A stretch of 64,000 nt of DNA from JAWWPG01 sp033850885 (GTDB lineage Bacteria; Actinomycetota; Actinomycetes; Propionibacteriales; Nocardioidaceae). Under the pieces are notes generated by a model. The model did no database searches. It saw only the letters and a list, made by a program, of their open reading frames with translations, and was not told the origin of the DNA. Shown here piece after piece: positions 45,641 through 54,428 of the stretch. The DNA lies in assembly GCA_033850885.1 (NCBI GenBank), contig JAWWPG010000010.1:73541-137540 (forward strand), in the 5' to 3' direction. Each line of letters opens with the position of its first letter. Positions within the stretch are counted from its first letter, which is position 1. The translations under genes and the position numbers were made by a program.

Positions 45641-45712
45641 GGTGTTCTCCTGGGAAGGTGTTCGTAAGGGTGGTGAGAGCCCGAGCACGTGGTCGTGTTG
45701 GGCGGGTCTCGG

Positions 45713-46468
45713 TCACTCAGTGGCGCCAGCACGCCGTACCGCGGTCAGGTGGGCGAAGACGACCGTGTTGCCGATGTAGTGGCCGGTCGTCTGGTCGAAG
45801 TTGCTGCATGTGATCAGGCGCAGTGTGGGGAAGGCCAGGTCGGAGCCGAATATCTCGGTGGTCGGAAACTGGTCGTGGGTTGCATAAGCCCGCACGGCAT
45901 TCACCGTGAAGACCGCGGTCGTGTGGTCGGTCCGCGTGACGGCGATCTTGTCGCCAGGCTGCAGGGCTGCGAGCCGGAAGAAGACAGACGGTCCGTACAC
46001 CGAGTCGATGTGACCTTCGAGGACGGAGGGCCCGGCCTGTCCCGGCGTTGGCGAGCTCTCGTACCAGGCCACCTTGTTCAGGTCCGGCCCCGGCTGCGGG
46101 ACGGCGAGGCTGCCGTCCGGGTTCTTTCCGACAGCGATGACGCCGGAGTGCAACCCGATGGCAGGGATGGTGATAGAAGCGGGTCTCGACGCCGCCAGGG
46201 TCAGCGGGCTACGAGCCTGCGGGTCGGAGCTCGATGCCGTGGGCAGTGAGGACGTTGCGGTGCCACCGGGGCGGTGTGGTGACACGACTGTCGGTCTCGC
46301 GGAGATCTTGCCGTAGGCCGACGGTGAGGGCGTGGGTGCCGTCTGTTGGGCCTTGACCGCGACCACGAGGAGGAAGACGCCGCCAGCGGCGGCCACCAGG
46401 GCTGCGAGAAACCACAATCCCCGGCGGCCACCGCCGCGGTTGATCACCGTAAAAGGGCGATGCAACAC
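45713..46468 (-). CDS. Class F-type sortase
   Basis: A 251-residue sortase with an N-terminal membrane anchor (about residues 18-38), a Ser/Pro/Thr spacer, and the catalytic domain. The active-site His lies in SVLEGHIDS and the Cys in LRLITCSNFD, with conserved IPAIGLHSGV and NTVVFAHL. The catalytic Arg is not assigned with confidence. It stands next to a CHRD surface protein that ends in a membrane segment and basic tail, its likely substrate. Confidence 0.83.
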   Translation of the reverse strand: MLHRPFTVINRGGGRRGLWFLAALVAAAGGVFLLVVAVKAQQTAPTPSPSAYGKISARPTVVSPHRPGGTATSSLPTASSSDPQARSPLTLAASRPASITIPAIGLHSGVIAVGKNPDGSLAVPQPGPDLNKVAWYESSPTPGQAGPSVLEGHIDSVYGPSVFFRLAALQPGDKIAVTRTDHTTAVFTVNAVRAYATHDQFPTTEIFGSDLAFPTLRLITCSNFDQTTGHYIGNTVVFAHLTAVRRAGATE

Positions 46469-46474
46469 GTCAGT

Positions 46475-47245
46475 TCAGCTCTGCGAGTCGATGCCGACCC
46501 GGGTGCGCCTGCGACCCACGACCATGCCGAGCGCGCCGACAGCCAGCAGGCCACCACCCAGCCCGAACAGACCGAGGTCCTGGGTGCCAGCGGTGGAACC
46601 GTAGCCGGTCTGCGGCGCACCAGGCATGGCGGTCAGGACACCGCACAAGGCGGGTGACGTCGCCGCGAGTGGCAGCGAGGGAACCAGGTCGCTCTTCTCG
46701 CCTTGGGCCTTCTTGCTCAGCGTCGTCGGGTCGAGACCGTGGACCACGATCACCGCGGTGCCGCCCTTGATCGCCTTGACCGCGTCGCTGCTCAACGTGA
46801 TGGTGCGGGTGTAGTTGGTGCTTGCACCGGACGGTGCGATCTTGATGTCCGTCCCAGCGGCCGGGCTGGTGTCACCCGTGACCGAGAGCGTTGTGGCGAT
46901 CCCGCCGTAGGCGGGGGCGCCTTCTGTCGTACTGACCACGCCGTCGTGGTTGGCATCAGCAGCTGGCGTGGGGCACATGCCCTGACCACCGGCGTGGATG
47001 TGCTGCACATGCGAGAACGGCCCCGTGCCGAACATAGACGCCAGACCGGACCAGTGCTCGGTGACGCTCGCGACGTTCCCGTTGAGCGTCAAGGTCAACA
47101 TGCCTGAGCCGGTGGAGTGGTTGAGCGGGTTCAGCGTGGCGCCATAAGAGGCACCCGTGCCTGCATTCGCATATGCCAACGGTGACATCGCCGTGATTGC
47201 CGCTGCCGCCGCGATTGGCAGCAGAAGTCGTTTGGAGGTCTTCAT
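46475..47245 (-). CDS. CHRD-domain cell-surface protein with a possible sorting signal
   Basis: A 256-residue protein with a signal peptide, a CHRD domain (about residues 35-165, with VTEHWSGLASMF and HVQHIHAGGQGMCP), and a C-terminal APQTG near residue 213. A hydrophobic helix (LGLFGLGGGLLAVGALGMVV) and basic tail GRRRTRV follow. That layout is a cell-wall sorting signal with a non-classic pentapeptide. It lies six bases upstream of the sortase gene, so the two are in one operon. Confidence 0.75.
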   Translation of the reverse strand: MKTSKRLLLPIAAAAAITAMSPLAYANAGTGASYGATLNPLNHSTGSGMLTLTLNGNVASVTEHWSGLASMFGTGPFSHVQHIHAGGQGMCPTPAADANHDGVVSTTEGAPAYGGIATTLSVTGDTSPAAGTDIKIAPSGASTNYTRTITLSSDAVKAIKGGTAVIVVHGLDPTTLSKKAQGEKSDLVPSLPLAATSPALCGVLTAMPGAPQTGYGSTAGTQDLGLFGLGGGLLAVGALGMVVGRRRTRVGIDSQS

Positions 47246-47353
47246 GTGGTTCCCTTTCTTCCTGCGCTCGACGCTGAAGCGTCTGAAAGAGTCAGCAGTT
47301 TCGGCGGCTCATTCGAGAGGCGCTCATGTACGAATCGGAGCCGACGGGAGATC

Positions 47354-47435
47354 GGATTGGACCGCAAACTCAAGGAAGCCCTTTCTCAGGTTTCCTTTAG
47401 GGGCTGACCTGCTCAGGCCTTTATCTGTCCAATCC
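47354..47435. other. Long-range stem in the leader before the 47495 lipoprotein
   Basis: GGATTGGAC (47354-47362) pairs perfectly with GTCCAATCC (47427-47435), enclosing about 64 bases that contain further short complementary runs. It is upstream of the lipoprotein gene and downstream (antisense side) of the CHRD start. It may be an RNA leader or coincidence; it matches no riboswitch I know. Confidence 0.3.
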
Positions 47436-47494
47436 AAAGGTCGATCGGTCACGAACTCTCCTCAGAAGTTCCACGCGGCGAACAGGAGACGAAG

Positions 47495-48091
47495 ATGCAC
47501 CGCCATAGCTACGCACTCGGGCTCGCCGCGGCCCTCAGCGTGCTTGTGACCGGCTGCGGGTCGCATTACATGGGTGCGACGTCGCTGCCCCGCCCGACAA
47601 TGTCGACTGCGCATACTGCTGGAACCGGCATGTCGATGGTGTCCGGCCTGACCGGTCCGGCCGGTCCCTCATCGACCGCGCGCATGGTGTGCGGACCCGA
47701 GATCCGAGGCGACGTGGCGCAGACGCTGAGGCTCCCATCTCTCAGGTCCGGCTCGGCAACCTGGGTTGACCCCCTCTACACCTGCACCTACCGGACGAGC
47801 CGCGGGCCAGTCATCGTCACCGTCACGGACGCTCGCGCCCCATTGCTCGGGCGGAGCTACTTCAACGCGCTCAGGCAGAGCCTCGACCCGGCACGGCGCC
47901 TGGTCGGCCTGGCTGCCTTCGGCCTGCCTGCCTTCGAGACCGCGAACGGCAGCGTGGCATTCCTCAAGGACGGCAAGACGCTCGCGGTTGACGCGACGAA
48001 GCTGTCGACGGAGTCCATCGCTGGACACCAGTCCCGTGCAGACGTCGCCTATGCCATCGCGGCCGACGTCATCGGTTGCTGGAGCGAGTGA
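47495..48091 (+). CDS. Hypothetical lipoprotein
   Basis: A 198-residue protein with a signal peptide and lipobox VTGC (Cys about 21), followed by a Thr/Ser/Gly-rich linker. The globular part has CGPEIRGDVAQTL and DPLYTCTYRT with paired Cys, and ends CWSE. I do not recognise the family; Cys spacing suggests a small extracytoplasmic disulfide domain. It is divergent from the CHRD gene, with a 249-base gap. Confidence 0.7.
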   Translation: MHRHSYALGLAAALSVLVTGCGSHYMGATSLPRPTMSTAHTAGTGMSMVSGLTGPAGPSSTARMVCGPEIRGDVAQTLRLPSLRSGSATWVDPLYTCTYRTSRGPVIVTVTDARAPLLGRSYFNALRQSLDPARRLVGLAAFGLPAFETANGSVAFLKDGKTLAVDATKLSTESIAGHQSRADVAYAIAADVIGCWSE

Positions 48092-48264
48092 GCGCCGGCG
48101 TCCCGCCGCCCCGGCTGAGTTAGGCGCTGTTCACCAGTGGGCCAACGTTTCTTCAGATGAGGGGTCTTCCCACGTCACCGTGCAGGATTTAGTGTCGATT
48201 TGCACGATGCCGCTTGGCTCTTGTCCGCTGCCGGTCTGGTAGCGGCCGATCGAAGGAGGAGCAA

Positions 48265-50187
48265 GTGCCCCTACCCGCACCCCGAGCCGGAAACAGCAGC
48301 ACCTGGGCCAAGGTGAGCCTGACCGTTGTCGCCCTGGCAACGACGGCCGCGATCACGATGCCGGCATCAGCGACGGCACCCGCAGCGACGGCACCCGCCC
48401 AGCAGGCACCGCAGACGGCCACACCGATCAAGCATGTGGTCGTCATCATCGGGGAGAACCATACGTTCGACAACGTGTTCGGGACCTACCAGCCGGTGGC
48501 CGGGCAGAATGTGCGGAACCTCCTCTCGGAGGGGATCGTCAAGGCGAACGGCAGACTGGGTCCGAACGCCGGTGAGGCTGAGCAGCTCACGGCCACGGAT
48601 ACCCAGCAAAACCCTGGGCACTACTCACTCGCACCGCATATCACCGGCAGCTATGCCACCTTGCCCCAGCCGAACACCACCTATGTGTCTACCGGATGCT
48701 CCGGTCAGCCTGGGAACACGCCCGACGGCCGGTTCCCTGCCGCGCTCGCGAACGGCCCCTACCAGATCACGAAGTACGTGCCGTACTTCGACGACCACAG
48801 CCAGTACCAAGGCGGGTGCGAGTTCGTCGGCGCGTACGTCGGAGACCCCCTCCACCGCTTCTACCAGATGTGGCAGCAGACCCACGAGGGCGACGGCAAG
48901 CTCTACACGTGGACCGCCAACACCGCAGGGGACGACAACGGCGCGAACCCGCCGGACCCGATCTACCAGGGTGCGCTGTCGATGGGTTACTACAACATGG
49001 CTGAGGGCGACGCGCCGACCTTCAGGTATCTCGCCAACCACTTCGCCATGAGCGACAACTACCACCAGGCCGTCCAGGGTGGGACTGGAGCGAACCACAT
49101 CATGCTGGGGACGGGGGACGCGGCGTTCTACCAGGACAGCAACGGAGACGCGACACCGCCGCCGTCCGGTGAGATCGAGAACCCGAACCCGCTCGCAGGG
49201 ACCAACAACCACTTCACCCAGGACGGCTACGGCTCATCAAGCCAGCCCAACACCGGCGGCAGCTACTCGGAGTGCTCGAACCCCTCGCAGCCGGGCGTCG
49301 GACCGATCCGCGACTATCTGTCAACACTGCCGTACACGACGTACCGCAACGGAGACTGCGCCCCTGGCCACTACTACCTGCTCAACAACTACAACCCCGG
49401 CTACAACATCGACGGGACGATCAACAGCAGCCCCTTCACGGTGCCGCCGCAACAGCGTCTCCGCACCATCGGCGACGAGCTCCAGGCGCGCCACATCAGC
49501 TGGGGCTACTTCGGCGAGGGCTACAACCACGGGAACCCGACCTCGGCATACTGCGGGATCTGTGACCCGATGCAGTACGCGACGTCGGTCATGACGAATC
49601 CGAAGAAGCGGGCGAACATCCAGCACGGCAGCAGCGACTTCGACGCCGACGTGGCGAAGGGAACCCTGCCCTCGGTGTCCTTCCTGAAGCCCGGTGACGA
49701 CGACGGCCACCCCGGCTACTCGACTCTCGCAGCGTTCGAGAACTTCGCCGGCCACACCGTCGACGAGATCGCCAACAACCCGAAGCTGTGGAAGTCCACC
49801 GCCATCTTCATCACCTTCGACGAGGGCGGCGGCTACTACGACTCCGGATACGTCCAGCCTGTCAGCTATTTCGGTGATGGGCCACGCGTCCCGATGATGG
49901 TGGTGTCCCCGTATGTTCGGCCGGGCTTCATCGACCACACCTACAACGACCACGTGTCGATCCTGAAGTTCATCGAGGCCAACTGGCAGCTGCCTCCCCT
50001 GTCCGCGCGGAGCCTGGACAACCTGCCAGACCCGACACCGGATCGCTACGTCCCCAAGGACAGGCCGGCGATCGGCGACCTGATGACGTTGTTCGACTTC
50101 GCGCAACGACCCCTCGCTGCGCCGAAACTGCCGCAGGAACCCGGGGGAGGGGGAGCGCGCGCCGCAGTCCCCGCGTTCGGGCGCTAG
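48265..50187 (+). CDS. Secreted phosphoesterase (phospholipase C/acid phosphatase family)
   Basis: A 640-residue PF04185-type phosphoesterase. The N-terminus is a signal peptide (about residues 1-45). The catalytic core starts with IKHVVVIIGENHTFDNVFG, continues through the NYHQAVQGGTGANHIML stretch, and ends with IFITFDEGGGYYDSG and YNDHVSILKFIEANW. GTG 48265 is preferred because AAGGAGGAG sits five bases upstream; the longer frame lacks a ribosome site. It hydrolyses phosphate esters outside the cell. Confidence 0.87.
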   Translation: MPLPAPRAGNSSTWAKVSLTVVALATTAAITMPASATAPAATAPAQQAPQTATPIKHVVVIIGENHTFDNVFGTYQPVAGQNVRNLLSEGIVKANGRLGPNAGEAEQLTATDTQQNPGHYSLAPHITGSYATLPQPNTTYVSTGCSGQPGNTPDGRFPAALANGPYQITKYVPYFDDHSQYQGGCEFVGAYVGDPLHRFYQMWQQTHEGDGKLYTWTANTAGDDNGANPPDPIYQGALSMGYYNMAEGDAPTFRYLANHFAMSDNYHQAVQGGTGANHIMLGTGDAAFYQDSNGDATPPPSGEIENPNPLAGTNNHFTQDGYGSSSQPNTGGSYSECSNPSQPGVGPIRDYLSTLPYTTYRNGDCAPGHYYLLNNYNPGYNIDGTINSSPFTVPPQQRLRTIGDELQARHISWGYFGEGYNHGNPTSAYCGICDPMQYATSVMTNPKKRANIQHGSSDFDADVAKGTLPSVSFLKPGDDDGHPGYSTLAAFENFAGHTVDEIANNPKLWKSTAIFITFDEGGGYYDSGYVQPVSYFGDGPRVPMMVVSPYVRPGFIDHTYNDHVSILKFIEANWQLPPLSARSLDNLPDPTPDRYVPKDRPAIGDLMTLFDFAQRPLAAPKLPQEPGGGGARAAVPAFGR

Positions 50188-50206
50188 CCCCGAAACCCCC
50201 TTCCGC

Positions 50207-50263
50207 GAATTGCGGGAAAGTGCACCCAGACATGGCGTTTGGAGGTGTACTTTCCCGCAACTC
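50207..50263. repeat. 57-bp inverted-repeat element, copy 1
   Basis: Arms TTGCGGGAAAGTGCACC (50210-50226) and GGTGTACTTTCCCGCAA (50244-50260) pair with one G:T wobble around a 17-base loop (CAGACATGGCGTTTGGA), extended by GAA/CTC flanks. The core and loop recur at 54198-54254 in the same orientation. It lies just after the phosphoesterase stop and could act as a terminator. Confidence 0.8.
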
Positions 50264-50320
50264 AAGGCAGGGGTTGCGTCTGTCACGTGCGGCCCGCGTC
50301 CGTTCGACGTACGCCGATAG

Positions 50321-50361
50321 CATCCGCCGATCGGACTACAGTCTCATCCGGTCGGCGGATG
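50321..50361. promoter_or_regulatory. 41-bp inverted repeat upstream of the ABC-two-component operon
   Basis: CATCCGCCGATCGG (50321-50334) and CCGGTCGGCGGATG (50348-50361) form a 14-bp stem with one mismatch and a 13-base spacer containing ACTACAGTCTC. TACAGT resembles a -10 box. It lies about 90 bases before the ABC start and may be the response regulator's operator. Confidence 0.5.
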
Positions 50362-50451
50362 CCCTTGCCGCCTGGATATGGGTCCCGAGGCTGATGTCGT
50401 GCATCGAGGTTGCCGATAGCGTGGCGAGGGACACCCACATGAGGAGAATCG

Positions 50452-51396
50452 ATGATCGAAGCGCGCCAACTGACCAAGAGGTACGGCGACAAAGCCGCCG
50501 TCCAGGACCTCACCTTCACGGTCCGGCCGGGCGTCGTCACCGGATTCCTCGGGCCCAACGGCGCCGGCAAGTCGACGACGATGCGAATGATCATCGGCCT
50601 TGACGCACCCACAATGGGCGACGCCACCGTGAACGGTCGTCACTACCGCGAGCATCAGGCGCCCCTTCGCGAAGTCGGCGTCCTGCTCGAGGCCCGGGCG
50701 ATCCACACGGGTCGGACCGCCCGCAACCATCTTCGGGCCATGGCGGCGACGACGGGAATTGGTGAGAAGCGGGTCAGCGAGGTCATCGACCTCGTAGGTC
50801 TCGGCGAGGTCGCCGATAAACGAGTCGGGTCCTTCTCCCTCGGCATGGGCCAGCGGCTGGGGATCGCCTCGGCCCTGCTCGGTGACCCGGCGACGCTGAT
50901 ACTCGACGAGCCGGTGAACGGCCTCGACCCGGAGGGTATCCTCTGGGTCCGCAACCTCCTCAAGGGGCTCGCCGCCGAGGGTCGCACCGTGTTCGTGTCC
51001 TCGCACTTGATGGCCGAGATGGCGCTCACCGCCGACCAGCTCATCGTGATCGGACGCGGCCGCTTGATTCGTGACGAGTCCACCGAGGTGTTCATCGCCA
51101 GCGCGTCGGCCCAGTCTGTCCGCGTCCGCTCACCGCAGGCCGACGAGCTGCGCAGTCTTCTCCTCGGACCCGGGATCACGGTGTCCAGTCAAAGCGCCGG
51201 CGTACTGGACGTCTCCGGTCTCGTCACCGATGAGATCGGGCGCCGAGCCGCTGACGCGGGGCTCACTCTGTACGAGCTGACCGCGGTCCAGGCGTCACTC
51301 GAGCAGGCATTTATGGAACTGACGCGTGAGTCGGTGGAGTACCGCTCGCGCGAGTCCGGGGACTTGATCGACTCGACCACGGAGGAGGCCGCATGA
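50452..51396 (+). CDS. ABC exporter ATPase (BcrA/DrrA type)
   Basis: A 314-residue single-domain ATPase. Walker A is LGPNGAGKST near residue 36, the signature FSLGMGQRLGIA, Walker B TLILDEPVNGLDPEG. The extended C-terminal domain with AIQ-like ligand part is seen in bacitracin/lantibiotic immunity exporters. ATG 50452 has GAGGAG upstream. It overlaps the permease gene by four bases. A two-component system follows, suggesting that it exports a peptide or drug sensed by the kinase. Confidence 0.87.
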   Translation: MIEARQLTKRYGDKAAVQDLTFTVRPGVVTGFLGPNGAGKSTTMRMIIGLDAPTMGDATVNGRHYREHQAPLREVGVLLEARAIHTGRTARNHLRAMAATTGIGEKRVSEVIDLVGLGEVADKRVGSFSLGMGQRLGIASALLGDPATLILDEPVNGLDPEGILWVRNLLKGLAAEGRTVFVSSHLMAEMALTADQLIVIGRGRLIRDESTEVFIASASAQSVRVRSPQADELRSLLLGPGITVSSQSAGVLDVSGLVTDEIGRRAADAGLTLYELTAVQASLEQAFMELTRESVEYRSRESGDLIDSTTEEAA

Positions 51397-52220
51397 GTAT
51401 CACGACAAAGGAAGCCCCGGCTCCCACGCCGAGCCGCCTCGCCGACGCAAACGGGGATGTGACGTTGCCCCGCGTCATCAAGTCCGAATGGGTCAAGTTC
51501 CGCACCCTGCGGTCGAGCTGGGTCGTCTTGATGGCCGCGATGGTGGCGCTGGTCGCACTCGGTCTGATCATCGGATACAACACGGGAAAGAACTTCAGCG
51601 CGCTGGCGCCTGAGGACGCGGCAGCATCAGGCCCGCTCCAGGGCTACTACCTCGGTCAGCTGCTGATGGGGGTTCTCGGTGTGCTGTTCGTTTCTGGTGA
51701 GTACTCGACGGGCATGATCCGTTCGACGTTCGCGGCGGTCCCGCGGCGTACCCCTGTCCTGGTCGCGAAGTCCGTCGTATTCGGCACGATTGCCGTGGTC
51801 ACCATGGTCGCGGCTACGTTCGGCGCGTTCTTCGGGTCGCAGCTGTTCCTGTCCCACTACGGGCACGGGAGCTCGCTCTCCGATCCCGGTGTCCTGCGGG
51901 CTGTGGTCGGGACCGGCGTCTATCTCGCTCTCATCGGCCTGCTGGGCGGTGCCCTCGGGTGGATCGTTCGCGGCACCCCAGGTGGTATCTCCAGCCTGGT
52001 CGGCGTCCTGCTCGTGATACCCGTGCTGTTTCAGGTCCTGCCGGGTTCGTGGGCGGGCGACGTGTTCAAGTACCTGCCGAGCGAGGCGGGCAGCTCCTTC
52101 ACGTCAAGCGTCCGGCTGCCTGGCACCCTGAGCCCGGGAACCGGCTTCATCGTCCTCCTCCTCTGGGTCGCGGCGGCGCTCATGGCCGCCGCCGTTCTGC
52201 TGCGGCGACGAGACGCATAA
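51393..52220 (+). CDS. ABC exporter permease
   Basis: A 275-residue ABC-2-type permease with six hydrophobic segments (from KFRTLRSSWVVLMAAMVALV). It contains the family TGMIRSTFAAVPRRTPVLVAKS. It overlaps the ATPase gene (ATGA), so they form one transporter. The histidine kinase starts 86 bases downstream. Confidence 0.83.
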   Translation: MSITTKEAPAPTPSRLADANGDVTLPRVIKSEWVKFRTLRSSWVVLMAAMVALVALGLIIGYNTGKNFSALAPEDAAASGPLQGYYLGQLLMGVLGVLFVSGEYSTGMIRSTFAAVPRRTPVLVAKSVVFGTIAVVTMVAATFGAFFGSQLFLSHYGHGSSLSDPGVLRAVVGTGVYLALIGLLGGALGWIVRGTPGGISSLVGVLLVIPVLFQVLPGSWAGDVFKYLPSEAGSSFTSSVRLPGTLSPGTGFIVLLLWVAAALMAAAVLLRRRDA

Positions 52221-52306
52221 GGCTGGGCGAAGTGGATCGTGCCTCGGGGCAGCACCAACAGCCAGCCGCGAGGTAGTGACTGCTTCCGAGGCATCACAAT
52301 GAGGAC

Positions 52307-53503
52307 ATGACGGTCTCGACGTCAGCCCCGGTGTCCTCGCGGCTGCCGGTCGCAATCCGGCGGCCGGTGGTCGTCGATGTGGGTGTCGTCGTGGCCACCT
52401 TGGCCTTTGCGCTGGCAAACGACCGGTTCGGGGACCAGGCACGGCTTGGCGCCGTGGCCGGGGTGTTCGATGTCGCGCTCTGCGTCCCCCTGTTCTGGCG
52501 ACGACGCTGGCCGTTGGGTTGCTTCCTCGTGGTCGCCGCCCTCGCCCTCGTTCAGTGGGCGGTCGACACCCCGGCCAGCGGCCCGGTGGCTGTTCTCGTC
52601 GCGTTGTACGCCGTAGGAGCTTACGAGTCACGGCGCTGGGCAATTGTCGCGGCGACGGCGATCGCCCTGCTCGGAGTCGTAATGTCTGTGCTTCGCTGGG
52701 CCCCGACCAACCACCGGGCCACCTTGGCCGCCCTCCTCGCCGGCACGGTTACGGCCGCCTGGATGACCGGTGTCTATGCGCGTACCCGGCGTGCCTACCT
52801 GACATCGGTCCTGGACCGTGCGGCCACGGCTGAACGCGAGCGAGACCAGCAGACTCTGCTTGCGACCGCCGCGGAACGCGGTCGGATCTCGCGGGAGATG
52901 CATGACATCGTCGCCCACACGCTTTCAGTGATGGTTGCGCTCAGCGACGGGGCCGCGATGTCGGTGGAACGAGACGCGAATGCCGCCGGTGAGGCGATGC
53001 AGCAGTCGTCGGCCCTGGGCCGGCGGGCGCTGGCAGACCTGCGCCGACTGCTCGGAGGCCTGGATGAGCCGGACGGGGCGGTGCGGGCTCCCACACCAGG
53101 ACTCAACCAGGTGGACGCCCTGGTCGGCTCGGTGCGTGCCGCAGGTCTCCCGGTGGAGCTCGCCATGACGGGTCAGCCTGCGGACGTCCCGCCTGGGCTG
53201 CAGCTGGCCGTGTACCGGCTCGTCCAGGAGAGCCTCACCAACGTGCTCAAGCATGCGCCGACCGCGACGCGGGCGGTGGTCACCCTTTCGTTCGGTGTCT
53301 CGACTGTGGATCTCGATGTCGTCAACGACGGTCATGCGCGGACGGTGGCTGCCGAGAGTGGCCGAAGTGTCGGCCAGGGACTTACGGGAATGAGGGAGCG
53401 GGCCGCGGTTTTCGGAGGCGCCGTCGATGCCGGTCCAACTCCACTGGGCGGTTGGCGAGTCGCTACTCGGCTCACATTTGGTGAGGACGCGAACCTGTCA
53501 TGA
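52307..53503 (+). CDS. Sensor histidine kinase (HisKA_3/LiaS-like)
   Basis: A 398-residue kinase with four N-terminal hydrophobic segments and little extracellular loop, a pattern of intramembrane-sensing kinases. The phosphoacceptor His is in ISREMHDIVAHTLSV, the HATPase domain has ESLTNVLKHAP and GQGLTGMRERAAVFGG. It overlaps the response regulator by four bases. It is likely to signal through the 53500 regulator to the ABC exporter. Confidence 0.88.
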   Translation: MTVSTSAPVSSRLPVAIRRPVVVDVGVVVATLAFALANDRFGDQARLGAVAGVFDVALCVPLFWRRRWPLGCFLVVAALALVQWAVDTPASGPVAVLVALYAVGAYESRRWAIVAATAIALLGVVMSVLRWAPTNHRATLAALLAGTVTAAWMTGVYARTRRAYLTSVLDRAATAERERDQQTLLATAAERGRISREMHDIVAHTLSVMVALSDGAAMSVERDANAAGEAMQQSSALGRRALADLRRLLGGLDEPDGAVRAPTPGLNQVDALVGSVRAAGLPVELAMTGQPADVPPGLQLAVYRLVQESLTNVLKHAPTATRAVVTLSFGVSTVDLDVVNDGHARTVAAESGRSVGQGLTGMRERAAVFGGAVDAGPTPLGGWRVATRLTFGEDANLS

Positions 53504-54171
53504 CGATTCGGATCCTGCTGGCCGATGACCAGCCCTTGCTCAGGCAGGGTTTCCGGCTGATCCTGGCCAGCCAGTCGGATATGGAGGTCGTCGGGGAGGC
53601 CGGAGATGGTGCCGAGGCCGTCAGGCTCACGAAGCTGCTGAACCCCGACGTCGTACTGATGGACGTCAGGATGCCGAGAATGGATGGCATCGAGGCAACC
53701 CGCGTGATCGTCTCATCCGCTTCTGATTCGCGAGTGGTCATCCTTACGACATTCGACATTGACGAGTACGCCTACGCGGGCCTGCGGGCGGGCGCGAGCG
53801 GTTTCCTTCTGAAGGACGTGATGCCGCTCGACCTCGTGAACAGCATCCGGGTTGTCGCGGGCGGAGAGGCCGTCATCGCGCCGACCGTGACTCGCCGTCT
53901 ACTGGACGCGTTTGCGCACCGCATTCCCGACTCGGAGGAACCTGGCGCCTCGGACGGCGATGTGCTCGCCCCTCTCACTCCGCGGGAGCGGGACGTGTTC
54001 GTGGAGCTGGCTTTCGGCCTGACTAACGGTGAGATCGCTGCGAAGCTCGTGCTCGCGGAGGCGACCGTGAAAACCCACGTGGGCCGCATCCTCGAGAAGC
54101 TGAGCCTGCGGGACCGGGTTCAAGCCGTGATCTTTGCCTACGAGCATGGCCTCAGCCGCCCGTCGCCCTGA
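53500..54171 (+). CDS. NarL/LuxR-family response regulator
   Basis: A 223-residue regulator with a receiver domain (RILLADDQPLLRQGFRLIL; phospho-Asp in DVVLMDVRMPRMDG near residue 54; conserved Lys in GFLLKDV) and a LuxR helix-turn-helix (LTPRERDVFVELAFGLTNGE, then IAAKLVLAEATVKTHV). The ATG overlaps the kinase stop. It probably binds the 50321-50361 repeat to control the ABC genes. Confidence 0.92.
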   Translation: MTIRILLADDQPLLRQGFRLILASQSDMEVVGEAGDGAEAVRLTKLLNPDVVLMDVRMPRMDGIEATRVIVSSASDSRVVILTTFDIDEYAYAGLRAGASGFLLKDVMPLDLVNSIRVVAGGEAVIAPTVTRRLLDAFAHRIPDSEEPGASDGDVLAPLTPRERDVFVELAFGLTNGEIAAKLVLAEATVKTHVGRILEKLSLRDRVQAVIFAYEHGLSRPSP

Positions 54172-54197
54172 TCCGTTCGGCCGCTGGACCCTCCCGC

Positions 54198-54254
54198 GAA
54201 TTGCGCGATAGTGCACCCAGACATGGCGTTTGGAGGTGTACTTTCCCGCAATTC
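54198..54254. repeat. 57-bp inverted-repeat element, copy 2
   Basis: Same orientation as copy 1, with perfect outer GAATTGCG/CGCAATTC ends. The segment GTGCACCCAGACATGGCG and the right arm are identical to copy 1; the left arm has two base changes (GCGCGATAG for GCGGGAAAG). It lies 27 bases after the response regulator stop. The two copies bracket the four-gene ABC/two-component cassette. Confidence 0.8.
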
Positions 54255-54428
54255 AGGGGAGAGGGGTACGTCGGCGGGGGGCCGCCGTCAAGCTCACCCG
54301 CCGCCGCTCCGCCCATTCACCGGATTCCCGGCGTCAGGGGGCGTATTCTTCGGGCACCGACGCTGCTCGCGTGTGCGTGAAGCAACCTCGGTCCGTGTAC
54401 GGGGGCAAGCCCAGGAAGAGGCAAGGCG

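Noticed and set aside
47246..47494. Known riboswitch class before the lipoprotein gene
   Set aside because: No match to cobalamin, SAM, TPP, c-di-AMP or glycine riboswitch cores by eye; recorded only as an unclassified stem.
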